A DNA stretch of 64,000 nt from Streptomyces sp. JHA26 (lineage in GTDB: Bacteria > Actinomycetota > Actinomycetes > Streptomycetales > Streptomycetaceae), in the NCBI RefSeq assembly GCF_002005565.1, contig NZ_BDJC01000018.1, positions 46,539 to 110,538 of the forward strand. The letters are read 5' to 3'. The position numbers were made by a program, and so were the translations under genes. Below the pieces are notes generated by a model that ran no database searches, had not been told where the DNA came from, and saw only the letters and a program-made list of their open reading frames with translations. Shown here piece after piece: positions 20,649 through 27,171 of this stretch. The number at the start of each line of letters is the position of its first letter. Position 1 is the stretch's first letter.

Positions 20649-20706
20649 ACCGGCGACGGCCGCCGCAGAGCCGTCGGTAGCCGCTCGGGGGCGCAGCGTC
20701 ACCCCT

Positions 20707-20742
20707 CGGCCCGGAACCCCGTGGACACGGGGTTCCGGGCCG
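20707..20742 (+). terminator. 17-bp perfect hairpin after the thiolase gene
   Basis: Arms 20707-20723 and 20726-20742 are perfectly complementary around a 2-base centre. It begins 58 bp after the stop. Confidence 0.88.
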
Positions 20743-20865
20743 ATTCGTGATCCAAACTCCCCCAGGATGTGACCTACCTCTCCCGTTGCCCTGATTTACG
20801 CAGGTCAGGTCGGTTGCACCGGCACCCCGCGGGTCCAAAGTCCTGCCCGTTTCGTGACGTTACGC

Positions 20866-20882
20866 ACTGACAGACGGTCAGT
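20866..20882. promoter_or_regulatory. Inverted repeat ACTGAC-N5-GTCAGT
   Basis: Perfect 6-bp arms with a 5-bp spacer, 58 bp before the start of the next plus-strand gene. A plausible operator; no -35/-10 pair could be fixed around it. Confidence 0.35.
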
Positions 20883-20939
20883 CCGCCCTTCAAGCTGAGG
20901 TAGGAAGTCGGGGGTCGACTTTGAACCGGGAGTACGTCA

Positions 20940-21719
20940 GTGAGCGCCATGCCGATCGCCCTGCTGCTCACCACGGCCGCCACGGGCGCCGTGGGCGTCG
21001 CCGTCCTGCGCGCCGTCCTCGTGCTGCGCCGCCAGGTCGCGGCGCTGCGCACCGAGCTGGCCGAGAGCCGCGCCGCCACGCGGAGCCGGATCCCGGCCGC
21101 CCGCACCACCAGCGACGCCGAGGAGATACGCGCCGCCGTCGCCGAGGCGCTCGCCGAGGAGCGTGAGCGGGAGCTGGCCGAGGCGCGGGCCTTCTGGGCC
21201 GCCCAGGAGTCCCGCGACGCCTCCGACGCCCCCCTGCTGCTCGGTCTGTCCGACAGCGAGCTGTTCCTGCCCCGGCAGGCCGACCTCGTGGGTCTGGAGC
21301 CGGTGGTCGAGCCGGGCGCGGACGCCGACGAGCCGGCCGGGGAGTCCGCCGAGCTGGCCGCGGCCCGCCGTCGGCACCCCTCGCACCCGGACTTCGTGCC
21401 GAACCCGTCGCCGGCCGTGAACGATCACGAGCGCACCGTCGCCGCGCTGGAGGAGCTGGCCGCCTCGCACGTCGCGCTGGCGGACGTCCGCCCGGGTCCG
21501 CTCGGCACGCTCGACGTGTACGTCTTCACCGACGGCACCACCCTGTGCATGACGCCGGGCCACCGCGAGACCGCGGAGCGCCTGGCCGCCGCCCTGCAGG
21601 CGGGGCGGACGCCGTACCTCCTGGGCGGCTCGGGCATCTCCGGCGCCTACACGCTGACCTTCGCGTGCGGCGAGGAGAACGTCTACATCCTGGCGGACCG
21701 GGTCATCGCGTCCCTGTAG
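20940..21719 (+). CDS. Membrane-anchored protein with coiled coil, unknown function
   Basis: Protein of 259 aa not matched to a family I know. An N-terminal hydrophobic segment (ALLLTTAATGAVGVAVLRAVLVL, split around residue 15) is followed by a charged heptad-like region (about 30-85, RRQVAALRTELAESRA, then EEIRAAVAEALAEERERELA). The C-terminal domain contains HPDFVPN and GHRETAERLAAALQ. GTG at 20940 has GGGAG upstream; an ATG three codons later is an alternative. It stands alone between terminators. A role at the membrane is the most that can be said. Confidence 0.75.
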   Translation: MSAMPIALLLTTAATGAVGVAVLRAVLVLRRQVAALRTELAESRAATRSRIPAARTTSDAEEIRAAVAEALAEERERELAEARAFWAAQESRDASDAPLLLGLSDSELFLPRQADLVGLEPVVEPGADADEPAGESAELAAARRRHPSHPDFVPNPSPAVNDHERTVAALEELAASHVALADVRPGPLGTLDVYVFTDGTTLCMTPGHRETAERLAAALQAGRTPYLLGGSGISGAYTLTFACGEENVYILADRVIASL

Positions 21720-21735
21720 TCCCGGTGGCCCCCGC

Positions 21736-21763
21736 GGCCGGCGGCCCCTGCGGCCCGCCGGCC
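21736..21763. terminator. Hairpin between convergent genes
   Basis: GGCCGGCGG (21736-21744) pairs with CCGCCGGCC (21755-21763), 16 bp after one stop and 8 bp before the other gene's stop. Confidence 0.65.
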
Positions 21764-21771
21764 CCGCGTCC

Positions 21772-22083
21772 TCACACCCCGGCCCGCTTGCGGGCCTCCT
21801 CCACCAGCAGCACCGCCTCCTCCACCTGGTCCGCGTCCGTCAGGACGACGGCCAGGTCGTGCGCGGCGACGGCGATCTGGTCGGCGGCGGCGAACATCCC
21901 CGCGTCCGGCATCTGACGCGGCTCGGCGTCCGGTTCCTCGGCGAGCTGGGCGCGCCGGGCCAGTTCCCTGGCCAGCTCCAGCGCCTCGGCGGCGGCCCCG
22001 CGCTGCAGCCTGCTCTGCGGGGCGGCCCGCAACCGGTCGGCGAAGTCGTCCACGGCACGGGTCAAAGGCGTCGTATCAACCAC
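21772..22083 (-). CDS. Small helical protein of unknown function
   Basis: Protein of 103 aa, rich in Ala, Glu, Asp and Arg, without signal peptide or membrane segment; predicted to be almost all helical. Start is GTG at 22083. No motif is recognised. It is convergent with the membrane-anchored coiled-coil gene and divergent from a DUF4287-type gene. Typical codon use and position-specific GC support a real gene. Confidence 0.7.
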   Translation of the reverse strand: MVDTTPLTRAVDDFADRLRAAPQSRLQRGAAAEALELARELARRAQLAEEPDAEPRQMPDAGMFAAADQIAVAAHDLAVVLTDADQVEEAVLLVEEARKRAGV

Positions 22084-22185
22084 GGCGTGAGCGTACGCGG
22101 CGTTCCGGGACTGTTGCCAACGGGCGAACGCTCAGGCACGGTGACCTGAAGGACCGGCCACATCCCCTTTCGCCCGGAGGCGCCG

Positions 22186-22413
22186 ATGTCCCACGTCTTG
22201 TCCGAGGAGACCCATCGCAATCTGCTCGCCCGCATCCCCCATTGCACCGGTCGTGCGATCTCCGACTGGCTGCGCACCGTCGAGGACGGACCCGCCCTCC
22301 GTTTCGAGGAGAGGGTCAGCTGGCTCCGCCACGAACACGACCTCTCCTACGGCCACGCCAAGGCGATCATCCACGAGTACGAGCTGAGGAGGGCCGCGCG
22401 CCGGCTGCTGTGA
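22186..22413 (+). CDS. DUF4287-type small protein
   Basis: Protein of 75 aa matching the DUF4287 pattern: an N-terminal helix (SEETHRNLLARIPHCTGR), a W-containing middle, and the end SYGHAKAIIHEYELRRAARR. ATG at 22186 has GGAGG six bases upstream. Function unknown; such proteins are single-domain and cytoplasmic. A long hairpin follows. Confidence 0.82.
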   Translation: MSHVLSEETHRNLLARIPHCTGRAISDWLRTVEDGPALRFEERVSWLRHEHDLSYGHAKAIIHEYELRRAARRLL

Positions 22414-22442
22414 GCGTGCGCCGTCCCGCCGACGGTGACGAC

Positions 22443-22477
22443 GAAGGAGCCCCGGGCACGGTGCCCGGGGCTCCTTC
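22443..22477. terminator. 17-bp perfect hairpin between convergent genes
   Basis: Arms 22443-22459 and 22461-22477 are perfectly complementary around one base. It separates the DUF4287 gene from the convergent Bax-inhibitor-like gene and can work in both directions. Confidence 0.88.
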
Positions 22478-22510
22478 ACGCGGCGCTCCGACGTGCGGGG
22501 CGCGGCGGCG

Positions 22511-23422
22511 TCAGTCGCTGCTGTTGAGGATCGAGATGAGCCGCAGGAACTCCATGTAGATCCACACCAGCGTCAGCGTGAGGCCGAAGGCGGCGAGCCA
22601 GGCCTCCTCGCGCGGGGCGCCGTAGGCGATGCCGTCCTCGACCTGCTTGAAGTCCAGGGCGAGGAAGCAGGCGCCGAGGATGACGCCGATGACGCCGAAG
22701 ACGACACCGAGGGCGCCGCTGCGGAAGCCGAGGCCGTCACCGCCGCCGAAGACGGCGAACAGCATGTTCACCAGCATCAGGAAGACGAAGCCGAGCGCGG
22801 CCGCCATCACGAAGCCGTAGAAGCGCCGGTTGACGCGGATCCAGCCGGCCTTGTAGGCGATCAGCACGCCGGCGAAGACCGCCATCGTGCCGATCACGGC
22901 CTGCATGGCCGCGCCGTCGGCGATGCGGTTGTCGACGACGCTGGAGACGACGCCGAGGAACACGCCCTCGAACGCCGCGTAGGCCAGGATCAGCGCGGGC
23001 GACGCCTTGCGCTTGAAGGACTGCACGAACGCCAGCACCATGCCGATCAGCGCGGCACCGATGCCGATGCCGTACGACCGGGAGATGTGGGCGTCGTCGA
23101 CCGGCAGCAGCGCCCAGGCGAGCGCGGCGGTGACGACGAGGACACCGAGCGTGGATCCGGTGCGGACGACGACGTCGTCGATCGTCATCCGGCCGGTGGT
23201 CGCCGGTGCCTGCGGCGGCACGCCGTACTGCTGGTCCTGCTGTGCGTACGGGTTCTGGGCGTAGGGGTTGCCGACGGGCTGGGCGTACGGGTTGCCCTGC
23301 GCGTACGGGTTGCCCTGCGTGGCGACGGCGGGTCCCCCGGCCTGCGGCGCGGCGTTGAAGCCCGCGTAGCCGTTGTCGCGGCTGAACCCCCGTCGCGAGA
23401 AGACCGGGTTTCTGCTCCTCAT
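22511..23422 (-). CDS. Bax inhibitor-1/YccA-like membrane protein with NPYAQ repeats
   Basis: Integral membrane protein of 303 aa with seven hydrophobic segments, matching the actinobacterial BI-1/YccA-like family. The cytoplasmic N-terminus of about 85 residues carries short repeats of the type GNPYAQ (five NPYAQ units at about residues 36-62), then VPPQAPATTGRMTIDDVV before the first segment. Start is ATG at 23422 with GGAGGAG four bases upstream; the frame continues seven codons further without a better site. Related proteins influence membrane proteostasis or calcium leak, but the role in Streptomyces is not known. The NPYAQ repeats vary between strains by their nature. Confidence 0.88.
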   Translation of the reverse strand: MRSRNPVFSRRGFSRDNGYAGFNAAPQAGGPAVATQGNPYAQGNPYAQPVGNPYAQNPYAQQDQQYGVPPQAPATTGRMTIDDVVVRTGSTLGVLVVTAALAWALLPVDDAHISRSYGIGIGAALIGMVLAFVQSFKRKASPALILAYAAFEGVFLGVVSSVVDNRIADGAAMQAVIGTMAVFAGVLIAYKAGWIRVNRRFYGFVMAAALGFVFLMLVNMLFAVFGGGDGLGFRSGALGVVFGVIGVILGACFLALDFKQVEDGIAYGAPREEAWLAAFGLTLTLVWIYMEFLRLISILNSSD

Positions 23423-23579
23423 TTCACTCCTCCATGGCCACACTGCGCAGCCTTGGCCTAAGAGTAATAGAACGGCAAAGGAATGACCCTACTGCTTGGG
23501 GAGGATCTTTCCCTCGTCCTGTCGCGCAACACGCCACGGGGAACGGTGATTCCCCCCACGGGCGGGCCGCACCCCGGGC

Positions 23580-24764
23580 TCATCCGATCGGGAAGCCGGT
23601 GTAGGCCTCGGCGAGGTCGGTCTCGGCGGCGCGGGAGGAGGCGATCCGGTCCAGGCGCGCCACCTGGAGGCGGTCGTCGAAGGGCGTGGCGTCGGGGGCG
23701 CGGTGCAGCAGCGTCGTCATGTCGTACGAGAACCGCTCGGCCTGCCACACCCGGCGCAGGCAGGTGGCGGAGTAGGCGTCGAGCAGCTCGGCGGAGCCGG
23801 TCTCCCGCCGGTGCGCCAGGGCCCGGGCGAAGGTGACGACGTCGCCGACGGCGAGGTTGAGGCCCTTGGCGCCGGTGGGCGGCACGATGTGCGCGGCGTC
23901 GCCGGCCAGGAAGAGGCGGCCGTGCCGCATGGGCTCGTGGACGTAGGAGCGCATGGGGGTGACGGACTTCTGGGTGACGGGACCGCGCCGGAGCGTCCAG
24001 TCGTCGTCCGTCTCGAAGCGGCGCTCCAGCTCGTCCCAGATCTCCTCGTCGCTCCACGCCTCGGCATCGGTGCCCTCGGGCACCTGGAGGTAGAGACGGG
24101 AGACGGACGGGGAGCGCATGGACAGCAGGGCGAAGCCGCGGTCGTGGCGGGCGTAGACCAGCTCGTCGTGGGAGGGGGCCACGTCGGCGAGGATGCCGAG
24201 CCAGGCGAAGGGGTACGTCCGCTCGAAGGTGCGGCTCGGCGCGGCCGGGACGGCACGGCGGGCCACGCCCCAGAAGCCGTCGCAGCCGACGACGTAGTCG
24301 CACTCCAGGACGTCCTCCGCGCCGTCCGCGCCGCCGTGCCGGAAGCGGACGCGCGGGTGGTCGGTGTCGGCGTCCTCGACGGCCAGCGCCTCCGTCTCGA
24401 ACAGCAGCGGGCCGCCGTCCTCGAGCTGGAGGGCGATGAGGTCCTTGCAGACCTCGGTCTGGGCGTAGACCGTCACGGACCGGCCGCCGGTGAGGGCGGG
24501 GAAGTCGACGCGGTGGCGCCGCTTGTCGAAGCGCAGCTCGATGCCGTCGTGGCGCAGCCCCTCGCGGTCCATCCGTTCCGCCGCGCCGACCGCGCGCAGG
24601 ACGTCCACCGTGCCCTGCTCCAGGATCCCGGCGCGCTGGCGCCGCTCGACGTAGGCGCGGTCGCGGCTCTCCAGGACGACCGAGTCGATCCCGGCGTCGT
24701 GGAGGAGCCGGGCGAGCAGGAGTCCGGCGGGGCCGGCCCCGATGATGCCGACGGTGGTGCGCAT
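23580..24764 (-). CDS. pobA: 4-hydroxybenzoate 3-monooxygenase
   Basis: FAD- and NAD(P)H-dependent hydroxylase that turns 4-hydroxybenzoate into protocatechuate, feeding the beta-ketoadipate pathway. Length 394 aa equals the classical PobA length. The N-terminal FAD motif GIIGAGPAGLLLARLLH, the PobA-specific RRQRAGILEQGTVD and the second FAD motif FLAGDAAHIVPPTGAKGLN are all present. Start is ATG at 24764 with AAGGGA upstream. No pca genes are close by. It is divergent from a small membrane protein/winged-helix pair, and the shared 183-bp region holds two inverted repeats. Confidence 0.94.
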   Translation of the reverse strand: MRTTVGIIGAGPAGLLLARLLHDAGIDSVVLESRDRAYVERRQRAGILEQGTVDVLRAVGAAERMDREGLRHDGIELRFDKRRHRVDFPALTGGRSVTVYAQTEVCKDLIALQLEDGGPLLFETEALAVEDADTDHPRVRFRHGGADGAEDVLECDYVVGCDGFWGVARRAVPAAPSRTFERTYPFAWLGILADVAPSHDELVYARHDRGFALLSMRSPSVSRLYLQVPEGTDAEAWSDEEIWDELERRFETDDDWTLRRGPVTQKSVTPMRSYVHEPMRHGRLFLAGDAAHIVPPTGAKGLNLAVGDVVTFARALAHRRETGSAELLDAYSATCLRRVWQAERFSYDMTTLLHRAPDATPFDDRLQVARLDRIASSRAAETDLAEAYTGFPIG

Positions 24765-24912
24765 CGGTCGTTCCCTTCGATTGGCGTCGTTGCCGCGGGG
24801 GCTGCGCGCACGTTGTTCGCGTGGTGAAAATTCCTTCACTGATTTCCGCGCCGAGTCTCGGCCTCCCGCGGCCCGCTGTCAACGGTTTCGGGCCGACTCC
24901 CGCGAACGGGCC

Positions 24913-24954
24913 TTTCCATGAGGGAAAGTCGAGGTACTCTTTCCATCGTGGAAA
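24913..24954. promoter_or_regulatory. Tandem TTTCC...GGAAA inverted repeats in the pobA divergent region
   Basis: TTTCCATGAGGGAAA (24913-24927) and TTTCCATCGTGGAAA (24940-24954) are two near-identical dyads centred 27 bp apart. The second overlaps the GTG start of the membrane-protein gene. They look like a double operator for a dimeric regulator, plausibly the winged-helix protein encoded downstream in the same unit. Confidence 0.55.
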
Positions 24955-25415
24955 ACAGCGACCGGAAAGACCCTGCCGCCGCGCGCTCGGCCCTGGACGG
25001 CGTGGCCTCCGCGCGTGCCGCGCTCGCGGACCGCGCCTCGGCGCCCTGGTGGTACCACGCCGGACTGGGCCTCGGCGTGGGCCTCGCCTTCGTCTCGATC
25101 GACGTCGGCGGCAGCCTGGTGCCCTCCGGGGTCGTCGCCGGGGGGATCGTCCTCCCGGTGGCGCTCACCCTGGGCGTCGCCCGCTCCCGCGGCGTCTCGG
25201 TCGACCGCTCGGTGTCCGCCCCCGGCACCCGTGGCCTCAACGGCCTCCACCTGGTGCTCCTCCTCGTCCTCGGCGCCGTGGGCCTCGGCCTGAAACTGGC
25301 TGCGGACGTGCCGGGCGCCATGTCGGCGGCCGGACTCGTGGCACTCGCCCTCACCGTGTACGTCACCAGGCGCAACGACGCGGCGCTGCGCCGCGACCTG
25401 CTGCGACGGGCGTGA
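24948..25415 (+). CDS. Small multi-pass membrane protein paired with a winged-helix regulator
   Basis: Protein of 155 aa. After a charged N-terminal 30 residues with APWWYHAGLGLGVGLAF, four hydrophobic segments follow (about 35-52, 56-75, 95-115, 120-137). It belongs to the type of small membrane proteins often encoded with a PadR/HTH_34-like regulator. I prefer GTG at 24948; an ATG at 24918 would add ten residues but has no ribosome-binding site. The start lies inside the second TTTCCA-TGGAAA dyad. The stop overlaps the start of the next gene as GTGA, so the two products are made together. Confidence 0.75.
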   Translation: MENSDRKDPAAARSALDGVASARAALADRASAPWWYHAGLGLGVGLAFVSIDVGGSLVPSGVVAGGIVLPVALTLGVARSRGVSVDRSVSAPGTRGLNGLHLVLLLVLGAVGLGLKLAADVPGAMSAAGLVALALTVYVTRRNDAALRRDLLRRA

Positions 25416-25720
25416 CCGTGTCCGGTCTGGACGACGTGATCCACCCGGCGCACCGGCTGCAGATCTGCGCCATGCTCGCGGCGGTCGATTCCCTGGAGTT
25501 CTCCGTGGTCCGCGATGCCCTCGGGATCAGCGACTCCGTCCTGAGCAAGCAGGTCAAGGTGCTGCAGACGGCCGGTTACGCGACCGTGCGCAAGGCCCCC
25601 GTGAACTCCCGCACCCGCACCTGGCTCGCCCTGACCGAGACGGGCCGGCAGGCGCTCGCCGGGCACCTCGCGGAACTGCGCCGCATCGCCGCCCTCGCCG
25701 ACCCGGCCGCACGAGGGTGA
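25412..25720 (+). CDS. Winged-helix (MarR/HTH_34-like) transcriptional regulator
   Basis: Regulator of 102 aa made of one winged helix: HPAHRLQICAMLAAVDSLEF, recognition region GISDSVLSKQVKVLQTAGY and wing KAPVNSRTRTWLALTETGR. GTG at 25412 overlaps the upstream stop (GTGA); a second GTG at 25418 is possible. Such small regulators commonly repress their own operon, and the double dyad upstream of the first gene is the obvious candidate site. It might also act on divergent pobA. Both targets are inferred. Confidence 0.82.
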   Translation: MTVSGLDDVIHPAHRLQICAMLAAVDSLEFSVVRDALGISDSVLSKQVKVLQTAGYATVRKAPVNSRTRTWLALTETGRQALAGHLAELRRIAALADPAARG

Positions 25721-25787
25721 CGTCCCGGCGTCCGGCGTGAGCGCCCCCACCGGTCCCTCCGCCCGGGAAACGCGGCATCGTGGTGAG

Positions 25788-25871
25788 TGCCCGGAGCCGG
25801 ACTTGAACCGGCACGCCCGCGAAGGGGCAGCGAGGTTTAAGCTCGCCGTGTCTGCATTCCACCATCCGGGC
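25788..25871 (-). tRNA. bldA: tRNA-Leu (anticodon TAA), bldA
   Basis: On the minus strand the 84-nt sequence folds as a class II tRNA. The acceptor arm GCCCGGA pairs with TCCGGGC followed by the discriminator A. The anticodon loop CTTAAAC has anticodon TAA, and there is a long variable arm (GCCCCTTCGCGGGC) and a T-arm GGTTCAAGTCC. No CCA is encoded. It reads UUA, the rarest codon in Streptomyces, and is the developmental regulator BldA: loss of it blocks aerial growth and many antibiotics through TTA-containing genes. Two TTA genes lie in this window at 54.1-55.4 kb. Confidence 0.97.
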
Positions 25872-25900
25872 AGGCCATGGGCACCGCGTCGAGTGTCCCG

Positions 25901-25906
25901 ACCCTA
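25901..25906 (-). promoter_or_regulatory. Candidate -10 box for bldA
   Basis: TAGGGT on the minus strand, 30 bp before the 5' end of the mature tRNA, fits the streptomycete -10 consensus TAGRRT. A matching -35 is not obvious. An AT-rich patch, unusual here, lies further upstream at about 25950-25966. Confidence 0.4.
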
Positions 25907-26298
25907 TCGGGACGCGCCCCTCCGACACCGGGCGGGCGAACCGACGTTGTCTTATTTTATTGACGCCTGAGGGATCATCAGCTTCATGAGCAGGCCATCC
26001 GCACTTGCCAACAGCCTTGCGCGCGAAGACCGGCCACGCATGCGGAATGACGGAATTTCACCGTCTCTACAAGGGTGCCCGACCTGTTCTCGCGCCCCCG
26101 TGCGGCGACGGGCCGCCGGGGCCCGCCGGAGGTGCCCGTCAGGGCAGCCCGTCATCCGTAGGTATGACACCGGCCGCGGCCGTCCGACCTCAGTCGCCCC
26201 CCGAAACCGGAACAGCGGCTGATGGCACGGCGGCCCCCGGCCGGGAGGATGGATGACGTCCCCGAGCACATCGCCGTACCGACAGGAGCGTCCTCCCC
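25907..26298. other. Gap between bldA and the ABC transporter genes, no gene seen
   Basis: About 390 bp. It contains an AT-rich run near 25950-25966 and otherwise host-like sequence. Short frames cross it without recognisable products. The 3' part must hold the promoter of the ABC operon, which I cannot place. Confidence 0.45.
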
Positions 26299-27069
26299 GT
26301 GACCACCGCACCCCTCGCCGACCGGTCCACCACCGTGGCCGCGCGCGCCACGGAGCTTTCCAAGATCTACGGCCAGGGAGAGACCCAGGTGGTCGCCCTC
26401 GACCGGGTCTCCGTCGACTTCCGGCAGGCCGAGTTCACCGCGATCATGGGTCCCTCCGGCTCCGGCAAGTCCACGCTGATGCACTGCGTCGCCGGGCTGG
26501 ACACCTTCTCCTCCGGTTCGGTGCGCATCGGCGACACCGAACTGGGCTCGCTGAAGGACAAGCAGCTGACCAAGCTGCGCCGGGACAAGATCGGCTTCAT
26601 CTTCCAGGCGTTCAACCTGCTGCCGACGCTGACCGCGCTGGAGAACATCACCCTCCCGATGGACATCGCGGGCCGCAAGCCGGACAAGCAGTGGCTGGAC
26701 TCCGTGATCCAGATGGTCGGCCTCTCCGGCCGGCTCGGCCACCGTCCCACGCAGCTCTCCGGCGGGCAGCAGCAGCGCGTCGCCGTGGCCCGGGCGCTGG
26801 CCTCCCGGCCGGAGATCATCTTCGGTGACGAGCCGACCGGAAACCTCGACTCCCGCTCCGGCGCCGAGGTGCTGGGCTTCCTGCGCAACTCCGTACGGGA
26901 GATGGGACAGACGGTCGTGATGGTCACCCACGACCCGGTGGCCGCCTCCTACGCGGACCGGGTGGTGTTCCTGGCCGACGGGCGCATCGTCGACGAGCTG
27001 CACGGGCCGACGGCCGACTCGGTGCTGGACCGCATGAAGCGGTTCGACGCCAAGGGCCGCACCAGCTGA
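26299..27069 (+). CDS. ABC transporter ATP-binding protein (MacB/LolD type)
   Basis: ATPase of 256 aa that powers the permease encoded next. Walker A GPSGSGKST, Q-loop region FIFQAFNLLPTLTALEN, signature LSGGQQQRVAVARAL, Walker B and D-loop FGDEPTGNLDS, and the switch His in VTHDP are all present. Its closest family is the MacB/LolD/FtsE-like group working with FtsX-fold permeases. Start is GTG at 26299. The permease follows after 102 bp. Confidence 0.95.
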   Translation: MTTAPLADRSTTVAARATELSKIYGQGETQVVALDRVSVDFRQAEFTAIMGPSGSGKSTLMHCVAGLDTFSSGSVRIGDTELGSLKDKQLTKLRRDKIGFIFQAFNLLPTLTALENITLPMDIAGRKPDKQWLDSVIQMVGLSGRLGHRPTQLSGGQQQRVAVARALASRPEIIFGDEPTGNLDSRSGAEVLGFLRNSVREMGQTVVMVTHDPVAASYADRVVFLADGRIVDELHGPTADSVLDRMKRFDAKGRTS

Positions 27070-27171
27070 CGTCCGGACCCGCGCGCCGCAGGGGCCGACC
27101 CCCGCACCCGCGCGCCGCACCGGCCGACGCCCCACCGCCTTCCACCCCGTACGTCTGGACGAAGTAGACCC

